This document shows, in pieces, positions 27,732 to 37,113 of a DNA stretch of 64,000 nt. The notes under the pieces are model-generated. The model was not told where the DNA came from, searched no databases, and saw nothing but the letters and a program-made list of their open reading frames with translations. The position numbers and the translations under genes were made by a program. Position 1 is the stretch's first letter. Each line of letters opens with the position of its first letter. Origin of the DNA: Erysipelotrichaceae bacterium (GTDB taxonomy: Bacteria; Bacillota_I; Bacilli_A; Erysipelotrichales; Erysipelotrichaceae); NCBI GenBank assembly GCA_017431825.1, contig JAFRKI010000002.1, forward strand, positions 299,454 to 363,453, in the 5' to 3' direction.

Positions 27732-29150
27732 TTACTTGATGCTTATGATCTTCATCATATTGGCAGAACCTTCACCTGTCGGATAACCGGCGGAAAGGAT
27801 GATCAGTTCGCCCGGTTTGAAACCGTACTTCTTACATACGGCACTTGCCAGTTCGTCATCGTTGGTCATGTCGTTCTGGACCTGGGACAGTACCGGTATG
27901 ACGCCCCAGTAATCCTGGAGGGCGTGCTGGGTCTGTCTGGTGAAGGTGACCGCATAGATCGGACAAAGCGGTCTGTATTTGGATATCACCCTGGCCGTCG
28001 TACCGCCCTGGGTAAAGACGACGATGGCCGATATAGGCAGTGACAGCGAAGCATCGGAAATGGCGATACCGATGGCATCCTGAATGGAGTTGTTGGTATA
28101 GTTCTTCATATGGTCAAGATGCTCGCGGTATGGATAGATCTCTTCAGCCGTATTCGCGATGGCAGCCATGGTCTCTACGGCTTCTACCGGATACTGTCCG
28201 GCTGCCGTCTCTCCTGACAGCATGACCGCGTCGGTGCCGTCAAGGACCGCATTGGCCACGTCGGCCGCTTCGGCTCTGGTACAGCGCGGATTGGTCGTCA
28301 TCGAGTCCAGCATCTGCGTGGCCGTTACGACCGGCTTGCCGCATTCGTTGGCTTTTCTGATGATGGTCTTCTGATAGATCGGCACCTTGTCAGTCTTGAC
28401 TTCGACGCCCAGGTCGCCTCTGGCCACCATGACACCGTCCGCGAAATCCAGGATCTCGTCGATGTTGTCGACGCCTTCCTGATTCTCGATCTTGGCGATG
28501 ATGTTGATCTTCGGCTTGCCCATTTCCCTCAGGATCTTCCTGATCTTCAGGACGTCATCGGCTCTTCTGGTAAAGGAAGCCGCGATGAAGTTGACGTCCA
28601 TCTCACAGCCGAACCTGATATCGCTGTCGTCTATTTCGGATATGAAAGGCATGGACAGTTTTACGCCCGGTACGTTGCAGCCCTTGTGGTCGGCAAGTTC
28701 GCCGTTCACCATGACTTCACACTTCAGTTCCTCACCGGTATTCTCCAGTATCTTAAGCTGCATCTTGCCGTCATTCACCAGGATCAGGTTTCCGGCTTTC
28801 ACGTCATTGAAAAGATCGGGGCACTTGATATGAAAACGTTCATGGGTACCCATCATCTTTTCCTTGCAGATGGTGACGATCTCGCCTTTTTCATAAGTTT
28901 CCTTGCCGTTGGCGAAATCGCCGAGTCTGATCTCCGGTCCCTTGGTATCGAGCAGGATGCCGATATTCAGGCCGTTCTCCTTCTCGACCTGTCTTATCAG
29001 TTCTATGTTCTTGCGATGGCTTTCATGATCGCCATGCGAAAAGTTGAGTCTGGCAATGTCCATACCGGCCCTGGCCATCTTAAGGATGGTATCGTAATTG
29101 CTGCTGGCCGGTCCGATCGTGCAGATTATCTTGGTCTGTTTATCTATCAT
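27732..29150 (-). CDS. pyk: Pyruvate kinase
   Basis: Last step of glycolysis: phosphoenolpyruvate plus ADP to pyruvate plus ATP. 472 residues. TKIICTIGPASS at the start, NFSHGDHESH, the signature region IIAKIENQEGVDNIDEIL with its catalytic lysine, and GVMVARGDLGVEV are present. It lacks the extra C-terminal PEP-utiliser-like domain found in Bacillus pyruvate kinases. It directly follows pfkA (two bases apart), a standard Firmicute operon. Confidence 0.97.
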   Translation of the reverse strand: MIDKQTKIICTIGPASSNYDTILKMARAGMDIARLNFSHGDHESHRKNIELIRQVEKENGLNIGILLDTKGPEIRLGDFANGKETYEKGEIVTICKEKMMGTHERFHIKCPDLFNDVKAGNLILVNDGKMQLKILENTGEELKCEVMVNGELADHKGCNVPGVKLSMPFISEIDDSDIRFGCEMDVNFIAASFTRRADDVLKIRKILREMGKPKINIIAKIENQEGVDNIDEILDFADGVMVARGDLGVEVKTDKVPIYQKTIIRKANECGKPVVTATQMLDSMTTNPRCTRAEAADVANAVLDGTDAVMLSGETAAGQYPVEAVETMAAIANTAEEIYPYREHLDHMKNYTNNSIQDAIGIAISDASLSLPISAIVVFTQGGTTARVISKYRPLCPIYAVTFTRQTQHALQDYWGVIPVLSQVQNDMTNDDELASAVCKKYGFKPGELIILSAGYPTGEGSANMMKIISIK

Positions 29151-29152
29151 GT

Positions 29153-30112
29153 CTATACCAGCCTTTCAAAGAGCCGGTAGAAATCCTTCTTTGATTCACG
29201 AGGCATATTGAGAGCTTCATCTATCGGCATATGGACGATGGCACTGTCATCGACGCCTACACAGTGTCCGCCGACTCCCTGAAGGATCAGATCGACGGCC
29301 TTTTCTCCCATCCTTGAAGCCAGGACCCTGTCGTTAGGTGTCGGGGATCCGCCTCTTTGGATATGACCCAGAACGGTGACTCTGCCCGCAAAGCCGGTCT
29401 TGGATGTGACTTTGGAGGCGAGATTGTTGACATCTACGAGCTTTTCGGTGACGATGACGATCGCATGGTTCTTGCCCTGTCTTTCAAGATAAGCCAGTTT
29501 CTCGACTACCGCGTCCTCGTCAAAGCCGGTCTCCGGTGTTACCAGGATCTCGGCACCGGTAGAAAGACCCGCATAGATGGCCAGATCGCCGCACCTGTTG
29601 CCCATTACTTCGACTATCGAAGCCCGGTGATGGGATGAACTGGTATCTCTCAGTTTATCGATGCAGTCTACTATCGTATGCAGAGCCGTATCGAAACCGA
29701 TGGTGAAATCGGTTCCTGGTATGTCATTGTCGATGGTTCCCGGTATGCCGATGCAGTTGATGCCTTTATTGGTAAGGGATACGGCTCCTCTGTATGTGCC
29801 GTCTCCTCCTATTACACAGATGGCGTCGATCTCATTGGCCTGCAGGGTCTCGCAGGCTTTGACTACCACCTCATCATTCTTGAATTCCGGAAGTCTGGCA
29901 CTGCCCAGTATCGTTCCGCCGCGATTCAGAAGATTGGAAACGCTCGATCTCTTAAGATCGATGAAACGGCCTTCCACCAGGCCCTTGTAACCGTCAAGGA
30001 TGCCCGTGACTTCGATGCCGTTGCTAAGGGCGGTCCTTGTTACCGCTCTTATGGCCGCGTTCATTCCCGGGGCATCACCGCCCGAAGTCAATACACCTAT
30101 TTTTCTGATCAT
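29153..30112 (-). CDS. pfkA: ATP-dependent 6-phosphofructokinase
   Basis: Committed step of glycolysis: fructose-6-phosphate to fructose-1,6-bisphosphate. 319 residues, the standard bacterial tetramer subunit. IGVLTSGGDAPGMNAAIRA, GGDGTYRGA, the catalytic PGTIDNDIPGTDFTIGFDTA and GHIQRGGSP signatures are complete. GGGGGT precedes the ATG. It follows dnaI by three bases and is probably also driven by an internal promoter. Confidence 0.97.
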   Translation of the reverse strand: MIRKIGVLTSGGDAPGMNAAIRAVTRTALSNGIEVTGILDGYKGLVEGRFIDLKRSSVSNLLNRGGTILGSARLPEFKNDEVVVKACETLQANEIDAICVIGGDGTYRGAVSLTNKGINCIGIPGTIDNDIPGTDFTIGFDTALHTIVDCIDKLRDTSSSHHRASIVEVMGNRCGDLAIYAGLSTGAEILVTPETGFDEDAVVEKLAYLERQGKNHAIVIVTEKLVDVNNLASKVTSKTGFAGRVTVLGHIQRGGSPTPNDRVLASRMGEKAVDLILQGVGGHCVGVDDSAIVHMPIDEALNMPRESKKDFYRLFERLV

Positions 30113-30115
30113 ATC

Positions 30116-30985
30116 TTACCCCCTGCGTTTATTCTTTCCCTGTAAGACGAAATTGTCGCTTAATATATCGATCCTCTCCAGGAGCCTTCTGGCTCTTATT
30201 ACCGAAGAGTTGTCGTTCTTGTCGAATGTGTAATGCTTCATCAGCGAATCCTTGCTTAAATTGGATGTAAAGACCGTACAGAGCTTATTCTCCATCCGGT
30301 AATCTAGTATGTTGAACAGCAGGTCGTCCCTGGAATAGGCGCTTACCGATTCCGAGCCGATGTCATCGATGAAGAGGTATTTCACCTTCTTGATCTTATC
30401 TATCGTTTCCGCATATTCCGATGAGTTCTCGGCTATGAGCTTGCGCATCTCATTGACGAAGTAATTGGACTTGACGAAAGCCACCTTCTCGCCCTTTCTG
30501 ACCAGTGAATTGGCCAGGGCTATGCACATGTAGGTCTTGCCTACGCCCAGGTCTCCGGAAATGTAGAGACCTTTCTCTCTTTTGCCGTCCAGGATGTCAT
30601 AGCACAGGGCACAGAGATTCTCGGTATCGTTATCCGGCAGACTGATGTTGTCAAGATAAACGTCGGAATAATTATCAGGTATGTCGTTTCTTATGAAAGA
30701 ATTTATCTGCTTATCCTTCTTGAGTTTATTTAGGTAGTAAGGACAGTAGGTTATGTCGTTGTATGCTTCACCGTCATACACCAGTGTCAGTATCTCGCCG
30801 CTTTTTTCCTGGCTGCAGGTATATAAGCCCTTACAGCCCCTGCATCTGCTGATGGATTCATAACAGGCTTCAAAGCTGCTGCTGTGTTCAAGAAGGTATG
30901 AAGCCGAAAGAGAATGCTTTTCACAGAAGGCCCTGATGTAAGGATTGTTCAGCATTTCCATTATCTTTTCCTGTTTATTGTCCAT
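30116..30985 (-). CDS. dnaI: Primosomal helicase loader DnaI
   Basis: AAA+ ATPase that loads the replicative helicase in Firmicutes. 289 residues from the ATG with GGAGGAAGAAC upstream. A much earlier in-frame ATG at 31102 reads through dnaB and is rejected. The N-terminal domain has a cysteine-rich patch (CRGCKGLYTC ... YCPYY). Then Walker A GDLGVGKTY and Walker B YLFIDDIGSE follow, with an arginine-rich C-terminus. It overlaps the end of the dnaB-like gene by 11 bases, the conserved dnaB-dnaI pair. Confidence 0.94.
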   Translation of the reverse strand: MDNKQEKIMEMLNNPYIRAFCEKHSLSASYLLEHSSSFEACYESISRCRGCKGLYTCSQEKSGEILTLVYDGEAYNDITYCPYYLNKLKKDKQINSFIRNDIPDNYSDVYLDNISLPDNDTENLCALCYDILDGKREKGLYISGDLGVGKTYMCIALANSLVRKGEKVAFVKSNYFVNEMRKLIAENSSEYAETIDKIKKVKYLFIDDIGSESVSAYSRDDLLFNILDYRMENKLCTVFTSNLSKDSLMKHYTFDKNDNSSVIRARRLLERIDILSDNFVLQGKNKRRG

Positions 30986-32114
30986 TGTTCTTCCTCCGTT
31001 CCATGAGGGCTTTTCTTCTTTCTTCATCATATAAAGGATTGTCGGAACCGTCATATTTTTCGTCTTCCTCGACGATCCGGCCTCTTGTTGCTTCGCGTTC
31101 AAGCCTGCTCAATGCTGCCTTTGCCGTTTCGATGTTATTGCGGTGCAGATCGGAAGCTATCGGATAGATGTAGTTTTCCAGCAGGCGGTTGTCGCAGTTT
31201 CTTAAGGAATGCTCCAGAAGGACGTTGATGACGGCCGGTTTGAGTTTGTAGTCATTGGCCAGACGGTAGATCAGTTTCTTATCGTAAGGAGTCACTTCCT
31301 TGCCTTCCTGCTTGTTCATCAGGAACAGCAGACAAGGAACGTCATAGATATCATTTCCGATCTCCCGGTAGTCGGCAACGGCATTCTGGCACAGGTATCT
31401 TAAAAGATTCAGATCAAAGGTGCTGGAATCGGACTTCGATACCTGCGGTATATAGGTACGCATCCTGTCATAGGAGATATTGTACAGATCGGCCAGTCTG
31501 GCGATCTCGCTCAGGTTCTCATATGTACGGTACTTTAAAGGAAACATCGTGCCTGAGATGTCCTTAAGGAATACGTTTATATCGAACATGGTGTCAAAGG
31601 AATAAGTCTCTTTTTCCCTTGGTTTAAGATAGGATTCGTCATCGCTGGTCCAGTCATTGAGGACGGAACTGTCGAATCTGGCACTGACGTCATCATAGCC
31701 TTCATGATGGCTGCCGAAACGCAGATCGGCGATAAGGGACTGGTAATAGAGCCCGCTGGTCTTGAGGATGAAGTCTCTTACGAAAAGATCGTCTTTGACG
31801 AATTCTTCCGGCGTGAGCGGGTTATTAAGTACGAAGACGTAGCTGTCTTCATCCTTTTTCTTAAGCGTCTTTACGAGCCTGTATTCATTGAGCCTGCTGA
31901 TGCTTTCCTCGAAGGAATCGATGGAGATACCCAGGGAATTGAGCAGCTTATTGAGTTCCTCAAAAGAGGCGCTGGAGCCCTTTAAGACCAGGAATTCATA
32001 GAGATAATGGGCGTCATTGCCGATAAGATGATTATAGAAAAGGATCAGGGCTTCATATCTCTTCTGGCTCAGATCGACTTTTGATTCAACTTTAAACAAA
32101 TCCTTACCCAGCAT
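30975..32114 (-). CDS. dnaB: Replication initiation/membrane attachment protein DnaB (DnaD-like)
   Basis: Firmicute primosome protein that works with DnaD and DnaI at replication origins and restart sites. 379 residues. The N-terminal winged-helix segment (residues 1-110, SQKRYEALILFYNHLIG onward) and the DnaB/DnaD C-terminal domain near 270-330 (LIYRLANDYKLKPAVINVLLEHSLR) are visible. Identification also rests on the tight link to dnaI. It overlaps coaE by 11 bases. Confidence 0.88.
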   Translation of the reverse strand: MLGKDLFKVESKVDLSQKRYEALILFYNHLIGNDAHYLYEFLVLKGSSASFEELNKLLNSLGISIDSFEESISRLNEYRLVKTLKKKDEDSYVFVLNNPLTPEEFVKDDLFVRDFILKTSGLYYQSLIADLRFGSHHEGYDDVSARFDSSVLNDWTSDDESYLKPREKETYSFDTMFDINVFLKDISGTMFPLKYRTYENLSEIARLADLYNISYDRMRTYIPQVSKSDSSTFDLNLLRYLCQNAVADYREIGNDIYDVPCLLFLMNKQEGKEVTPYDKKLIYRLANDYKLKPAVINVLLEHSLRNCDNRLLENYIYPIASDLHRNNIETAKAALSRLEREATRGRIVEEDEKYDGSDNPLYDEERRKALMERRKNNGQ

Positions 32115-32682
32115 ACTGTCTTAACCATTTATCTGTTTCTTTATATAGATCCCACAAATTACCATTATTATATATTATTTCATCAGCCCGATAAATCTTC
32201 TTTTCCACGGACATCTGGCTGTTTATCCTTCTTCTGGCTTCCCCTTCCGACAGGCCTCTTTTGATGAGCCTTTCAATGGCTATGTCCTCGTCGCAGACTA
32301 TCAGCAGGTTCCGGTCAAAGAGCCCTTCCAGATCGCATTCAAACAGCAGCGGAACTTCCGCAAAGAATGGATCGTATTCCTTGGATTCCTTCAGCATTTC
32401 CTCTATTATCAGGGGATGGAGGATAGCCTCCAGTTCCGCCTTTTTATCCGGATCACGGAAGATGATATCCGATAGTTTCTTTTTATCCGGTTTTGTGCCT
32501 GCAAAAGCCTCAGGGAAGCTTTCCCTGACTCTCTTATAGCCTTCATTGCCTCTTTTAAGCAGCAAGGCATTGTAGGCATCACAGTCGAAAACATGGTATC
32601 CCTTATCCCTGAGATATTCCGATACCGTGCTCTTTCCCGATCCGATGCTTCCCGTGATGGCTATCTTCATTTCTTCTGACAC
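32104..32682 (-). CDS. coaE: Dephospho-CoA kinase
   Basis: Final step of coenzyme A synthesis: phosphorylates the 3'-hydroxyl of dephospho-CoA. 192 residues, typical. P-loop ITGSIGSGKST at residues 8-18, then DCDAY and FAEVPLLFECDLE, and the closing IYNNGNLWDLYKETDKW are family features. It overlaps mutM by 16 bases and dnaB by 11. The polA-mutM-coaE-dnaB-dnaI order is conserved in Firmicutes. Confidence 0.96.
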   Translation of the reverse strand: MSEEMKIAITGSIGSGKSTVSEYLRDKGYHVFDCDAYNALLLKRGNEGYKRVRESFPEAFAGTKPDKKKLSDIIFRDPDKKAELEAILHPLIIEEMLKESKEYDPFFAEVPLLFECDLEGLFDRNLLIVCDEDIAIERLIKRGLSEGEARRRINSQMSVEKKIYRADEIIYNNGNLWDLYKETDKWLRQYAG

Positions 32683-33476
32683 GAAGGGCAGTAATAAGTG
32701 CCCCTTCCTCCTACTCTGATCTTCTTGATGTCCTTACCGCATCTTCTGCATGTTTCCACGGTATGACAGTTGAGTGAGAGCTGAAAGCGCCCCGTTACGC
32801 CTAATGATGAAGTATAGGAACGGATGGTGGTGCCTCCGGCTTTGATGGCTTTTCTGAGTATCTTCCTTGTGGATGCGATTAGGTCTTTTATTTCCTCGTC
32901 GTTAAGCTTACTGGCGCTTCTTAAAGGGTTGACCCTGATATCCCAGAGTATCTCATCCGCATAGATGTTGCCTACACCCGCAACGAAGCTCTGGTCCAGC
33001 AGGACCTCCTTTACCGGTTTCTTTCTGTCTTTCAGATATTCCCTGCAGTACTTAAGCGAAAAGTCCCTGCTGAAAGGTTCAGGACCCAGTCCCTTGAAAA
33101 CGGAATAGTCATCAGCTTTAGGGATGAGCTCCATCCTGCCGAATTTACGCACATCGTGATATCGCAGCTGTCTGCCGTCATCAAGATGAAAGATGACGTG
33201 GGTATGCTTATCGATCGGATCTTTATCGGTAAGGATATAGTACTTTCCTTCCATCCTTAAATGGGATACCAGGGTGATATCGTCCATTCCGAATATCAGG
33301 AACTTGCCTCTTCTGTCAAACTCGCGGAAATGCTGGCCGATGAGCTTATTCTTAAAGGTCTTTACGTCACCTTCCACTATCGGTGCATACAAAATATCGA
33401 TCCCGTTTATCCGGGCATCCTTTATCCTTTCTTCCAGGGTCCTTAAGACCGTTTCGACTTCCGGCAGTTCAGGCAT
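32667..33476 (-). CDS. mutM: Formamidopyrimidine-DNA glycosylase
   Basis: Removes oxidised purines such as 8-oxoguanine and nicks the abasic site. 269 residues. The N-terminal catalytic proline in MPELPEVETV, the helix-two-turn-helix region SFVAGVGNIYADEILW, and the C-terminal zinc finger CRRCGKDIKKIRVGGRGTYY plus CPSC are complete. Its start overlaps the end of polA by one base. Confidence 0.97.
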   Translation of the reverse strand: MPELPEVETVLRTLEERIKDARINGIDILYAPIVEGDVKTFKNKLIGQHFREFDRRGKFLIFGMDDITLVSHLRMEGKYYILTDKDPIDKHTHVIFHLDDGRQLRYHDVRKFGRMELIPKADDYSVFKGLGPEPFSRDFSLKYCREYLKDRKKPVKEVLLDQSFVAGVGNIYADEILWDIRVNPLRSASKLNDEEIKDLIASTRKILRKAIKAGGTTIRSYTSSLGVTGRFQLSLNCHTVETCRRCGKDIKKIRVGGRGTYYCPSCQKK

Positions 33477-36049
33477 TATTTGGCCTCATACCAGTCCTTG
33501 CCGGAGGATATCGATACGTCAAGGTTCACCTTGAGCTTATAGGCATTGAGCATGTTTTCTCTGACCAGTTTGATCATGGTCTCCAGTTCCTCAACAGGTA
33601 CGTCGAAGATAAGTTCGTCATGGACCTGCAGAATAAGTTTCGACTTCAGGCCCTTTTCGTTTATGGCGTTAAAGACCCTGATCATGGCGATCTTTATGAG
33701 GTCGGCAGCCGAGCCCTGAATGGTGGAATTCATGGCCGCTCTTTTACCGAATTCCCTGAGGTTCCATTTGGTGGACTTGATCTCTTCGATGTATCTTCTT
33801 CTGCCCAGCATGGTCTTTACATAGCCGTTTTCTTCACAGAACTTCACCTGGGAATCAAGATATTCTTTTATGTTCGGATAGGTATTGAAGTAATCGTCGA
33901 TGAACTTCTTGGCTTCCTTGAAGGACAGAGCCGTCTGATTGGCCAGACCGAAATCGCTGATGCCGTAGACCACTCCGAAATTGACGGCCTTGGCATGTCT
34001 TCTGATTAAAGGAGTAACTTCCTCTTCCTTTACGCCGAAGACGTCCATGGCGGTCTTGGTGTGGATGTCAATGCCGTTATTGAAGGCTTCGATCATCTTC
34101 GGCTCATCGGCCAAGGATGCCAGGACTCTCAGTTCTATCTGGGAATAGTCACTGGAAAGGATGACGTTGCCTTCACTTGGCAGGAAGGCCTTCCTGATCT
34201 CCCTGCTTTCATCGTCTCTGACGCTGATGTTCTGCAGATTAGGATCATAGCTCGAAAGCCTGCCGGTGGCAGTGATGGTCTGGGAGAAGACGGTATGGAT
34301 CTTTCCGTCTTTGGCGATGTATTTCTTCAGTCCTTCCGCATAGGTCGAATAGAGCTTTGAATACTTTCGGTATTCCAGGATCTTCTCGATTATCGGATGG
34401 TAATCGGCCAGCTTGTTCAGGACGTCCGCATTGGTGGAACCCTTCTTGAGATCAGGCAGATCCAGTTCGTCGTAGAGAACTTCCTTGAGCTGGGCCGGAG
34501 AATTGATATTGAACTTCCTGCCGGCCAGGACATAAATGTCTTCTTCAAGGATCTTTATCTTTTCCATGGTCTCATCCGCTATCTTTGAAAGTATCTCTTC
34601 ATTGCAGATGATGCCGGTCTTTTCCATGTCGTAGAGGACATCGACCAGCGGCAGTTCCACGTTCTTATAAAGATCGGTGAGCCCGTATCCGTCCAGTTTT
34701 TCTTTGGCCTTCTCGTAGATCTTATACAGATAGGTACAGACCTCATAGGTATAGGACATGACGTTGGCTTCATCGAAGGCGATCGGCTTCTTTTCCGTGC
34801 CGAAAACGTCCTTCAGGACTCTCGTCATATTGAAGCCGTATTCGTGGGCGATACGCGGCAGTTCGTTGTGATTGTTGTTGATGAGGAAACACATCAGCAG
34901 CAGATCGTCGGTATTGCCACCGATCTTCAGACCGTTGAAATCGAGCTGATGCCTGATGTCCTTCAAACCGTAGACGATCTTGTGCCTGTCACCTGCCAGG
35001 AAATCGACAGCTTCCCTGTCATTTCTGAAGTCATCCAGCGTAATGTATTCCAGCTGCTTTCCGTTATTGAAACACAGTGCAAACAGCGATCTTTCAAAAT
35101 AGGAGAAATCATCGGAAACGAAGTAGACGAAAGGATCATCATACATCTCCTTTGACAGTTTCGATACCTTCTTGCCGTTGGTCTTTACTTCCTTTCTGAA
35201 CTTTCCGGCATCCCTGATCAGGGAGCGCATCTCATACTTGTCGAAGAAGGCATTACGGGCTTCTTCATCGATATTGAGCCTGATATCGTCAAGCTCGACC
35301 GGCACGTCACCGTCGGTAACGATGGTCGCCAGTTTCTTGGACAGAAAACAGGATTCCCTGTCATTCAAAAGCTTGTCCTTGAGCTTTCCCCTAACTTCAT
35401 CGATATGTTCATAGATGCCTTCACAGGTATCGAATTTCTGCAGGAGATCCACAGCCGTCTTGTCGCCTACTCCGGCAACGCCTTTGATGTTGTCGGACTT
35501 GTCTCCCGCAAGGCCTTTGTAGTCGATGATCTGATAAGGCTTCAGACCCATCTCGTCATAAAGGGCCTGTTCATCCATGACGCCTATTTCCGACATGCCC
35601 TTCTTCATGCAGTAGACGGAAGTCGAATCATCGATCAGCTGAAAGAGATCGTGGTCACTGGAAAAGATACAGGTCTCGATGTCGAACTTCTTGGCTAAGG
35701 TGCCGATGATGTCATCGGCTTCTATCTCATCGTATTCATAATACGGTATGTTGTAGGCCTGCAGCATTTCCCTTACCAGGGCAAACTGTTCCACCAGTTC
35801 AGGAGGCGTCTCCCTTCTGCCGGCCTTGTAGTCAGGAGTCATCCGGTGCCTGAAGGTCTCCTTGCCTTTATCGAAAGCAACACAGCAGTAATCGGGCTCT
35901 ATCATCTTCAGAGCCTTGTTCATCATATTCGCAAAAGCATAGACGGCATTGGTATGGACACCGAATGACGTCTTCATCATATTGGCATAACTGGTCGCAT
36001 AAAAAGCTCTGAACAGAACAGAGTTTCCGTCAATCAATAATATCTTCAT
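33476..36049 (-). CDS. polA: DNA polymerase I
   Basis: Gap-filling polymerase for repair and Okazaki fragment maturation. 857 residues. The 5'-3' nuclease domain comes first (LLIDGNSVLFRAFYA; IGTLAKKFDIETCIFSSDHD). The 3'-5' exonuclease-like middle lacks the usual catalytic acids, as in Bacillus. The polymerase domain has motif A SSDYSQIELRVLA, motif B RRHAKAVNFGVVYGIS and motif C LQVHDELIF. The ATG at 36049 starts the true N-terminus; a start at 36106 lies inside the preceding gene. The upstream stop codon lies one base away, and GAAGGTGA serves as ribosome site. Confidence 0.96.
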   Translation of the reverse strand: MKILLIDGNSVLFRAFYATSYANMMKTSFGVHTNAVYAFANMMNKALKMIEPDYCCVAFDKGKETFRHRMTPDYKAGRRETPPELVEQFALVREMLQAYNIPYYEYDEIEADDIIGTLAKKFDIETCIFSSDHDLFQLIDDSTSVYCMKKGMSEIGVMDEQALYDEMGLKPYQIIDYKGLAGDKSDNIKGVAGVGDKTAVDLLQKFDTCEGIYEHIDEVRGKLKDKLLNDRESCFLSKKLATIVTDGDVPVELDDIRLNIDEEARNAFFDKYEMRSLIRDAGKFRKEVKTNGKKVSKLSKEMYDDPFVYFVSDDFSYFERSLFALCFNNGKQLEYITLDDFRNDREAVDFLAGDRHKIVYGLKDIRHQLDFNGLKIGGNTDDLLLMCFLINNNHNELPRIAHEYGFNMTRVLKDVFGTEKKPIAFDEANVMSYTYEVCTYLYKIYEKAKEKLDGYGLTDLYKNVELPLVDVLYDMEKTGIICNEEILSKIADETMEKIKILEEDIYVLAGRKFNINSPAQLKEVLYDELDLPDLKKGSTNADVLNKLADYHPIIEKILEYRKYSKLYSTYAEGLKKYIAKDGKIHTVFSQTITATGRLSSYDPNLQNISVRDDESREIRKAFLPSEGNVILSSDYSQIELRVLASLADEPKMIEAFNNGIDIHTKTAMDVFGVKEEEVTPLIRRHAKAVNFGVVYGISDFGLANQTALSFKEAKKFIDDYFNTYPNIKEYLDSQVKFCEENGYVKTMLGRRRYIEEIKSTKWNLREFGKRAAMNSTIQGSAADLIKIAMIRVFNAINEKGLKSKLILQVHDELIFDVPVEELETMIKLVRENMLNAYKLKVNLDVSISSGKDWYEAK

Positions 36050-36050
36050 A

Positions 36051-37073
36051 TTATTCACCTTCCTCGGTCGGGGTTTCTGCTGATGCTTCCCTGATGGAAG
36101 TGGCAATGTTTTCCAGCACTGCCAGGTTCTCGTACATGATGGTCAGATAATCCTTGTTGTCGGTCTGCTGGGTAACGGTCAGTGACGAAAGATTCGAAAG
36201 GTTGACTCTCTTTAATCCCAGTTCGCTTTCCAGGCTCGTAAAGAGATTGAGCATCTCCGAAGACATATTAGGTTCATAGGCGATGTACTCAACACCGTCT
36301 TTTATTATTCTTTCCTTGATGATTTCCAGCTGAGACTGGGTAGGTATGGCTCCGAATCTTGACAGACATACCGGATAGACTTCAAAGCCGTAGGCTTTCT
36401 GCCAGGAACCGAAGGACGGAGTCATGGATACGAATTTTATGGTACGGCCTTCCTTCTGCAGGGAAGTTGCCAGGTTCTGGTAAGCGGCATCAAGAGCGAT
36501 CAGGTCGCTTTCCAGCGTCTCGTAATTGGCATTGAAATACTCGGAAGCTTCGACATAGTTGCTGGAAAGGCTGTTACAGATGCTCTTGGCCATAGACAGC
36601 ATGCCGATAGGGTCCAGCCATATGAAGAGGTCGTCCTTATACGTATTGGCAAACTCAAAGGCGTCGCCTTCATAGTAGTCGGATTCCACGAAACTCAAAG
36701 TACCGTTCATATTGATAGGCGTATAGCGCTTGAAGGCATAGATGGAATTGGTTCCCAGATCGATCTGGTTCACTCCGCTTTCATCGATCTCTTTGCCGCA
36801 GACTTCGAGATATGGCTCCAGATCGCCGATATGAAAGAAATATAAAGACTCATTAAGGATCTCCTTGTAGTTATCAAGGACCGTCGCCGTCTGGACGATG
36901 GTATTGCTCTGTACAGAAATGGTATTGATACGGTTTCCGCCTATCCTGTTCAGGAGATAGCCTACCGGATATATCGAATATGAATAATAGGTCCTGATAT
37001 TGGTCGTTTCCTTACCGCAGGCACATAACATCAGAACCATGATCACACACAGGAGTTTTCTAAAAATCTTCAT
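36051..37073 (-). CDS. TroA/ZnuA-fold lipoprotein lacking the metal histidines
   Basis: 340 residues with a signal peptide ending in the lipobox LCAC (mature cysteine near residue 19). The overall layout is that of zinc/manganese-binding proteins of ABC transporters: a linking helix, LEPYLEV, IWLDPIGMLSMAK, an acidic helix, FGSWQKAYGFEVYPV and EPNMSSEMLNLF. The three histidines that hold metal in ZnuA-type proteins are absent: PH(D/E)Y, (N/D)PHxWLDP and H-x-AFGY are replaced by TIVQ, DLFIWLDP and TPSFGSW. No permease or ATPase is adjacent. The ligand is unknown. ATG at 37073 preferred because TATAAT lies exactly six bases upstream; 37091 is an alternative. Confidence 0.82.
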   Translation of the reverse strand: MKIFRKLLCVIMVLMLCACGKETTNIRTYYSYSIYPVGYLLNRIGGNRINTISVQSNTIVQTATVLDNYKEILNESLYFFHIGDLEPYLEVCGKEIDESGVNQIDLGTNSIYAFKRYTPINMNGTLSFVESDYYEGDAFEFANTYKDDLFIWLDPIGMLSMAKSICNSLSSNYVEASEYFNANYETLESDLIALDAAYQNLATSLQKEGRTIKFVSMTPSFGSWQKAYGFEVYPVCLSRFGAIPTQSQLEIIKERIIKDGVEYIAYEPNMSSEMLNLFTSLESELGLKRVNLSNLSSLTVTQQTDNKDYLTIMYENLAVLENIATSIREASAETPTEEGE

Positions 37074-37085
37074 ATAAGAATTATA
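37074..37085 (-). promoter_or_regulatory. -10 promoter of the TroA-fold lipoprotein-polA unit, probably leaderless
   Basis: Minus strand reads TATAAT-TCTTAT-ATG. The hexamer is perfect and begins a few bases after the U tract of the trmB terminator. Confidence 0.6.
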
Positions 37086-37089
37086 CAAC

Positions 37090-37113
37090 AAAAAAGCAGC
37101 CTCATCAGGCTAC
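37090..37113 (-). terminator. Terminator of trmB, including its stop codon
   Basis: Minus-strand stem GTAGCCT/AGGCTGC (one G-T pair) with GATG loop, followed by TTTTTT. The trmB stop TAG lies within the first arm. The U tract runs directly into the next -10 hexamer. Confidence 0.88.

Noticed and set aside
31000..31102. A DnaI start at 31102.
   Set aside because: It would overlap the dnaB gene by about 130 bases and has no ribosome site; the ATG at 30985 has GGAGGAA.
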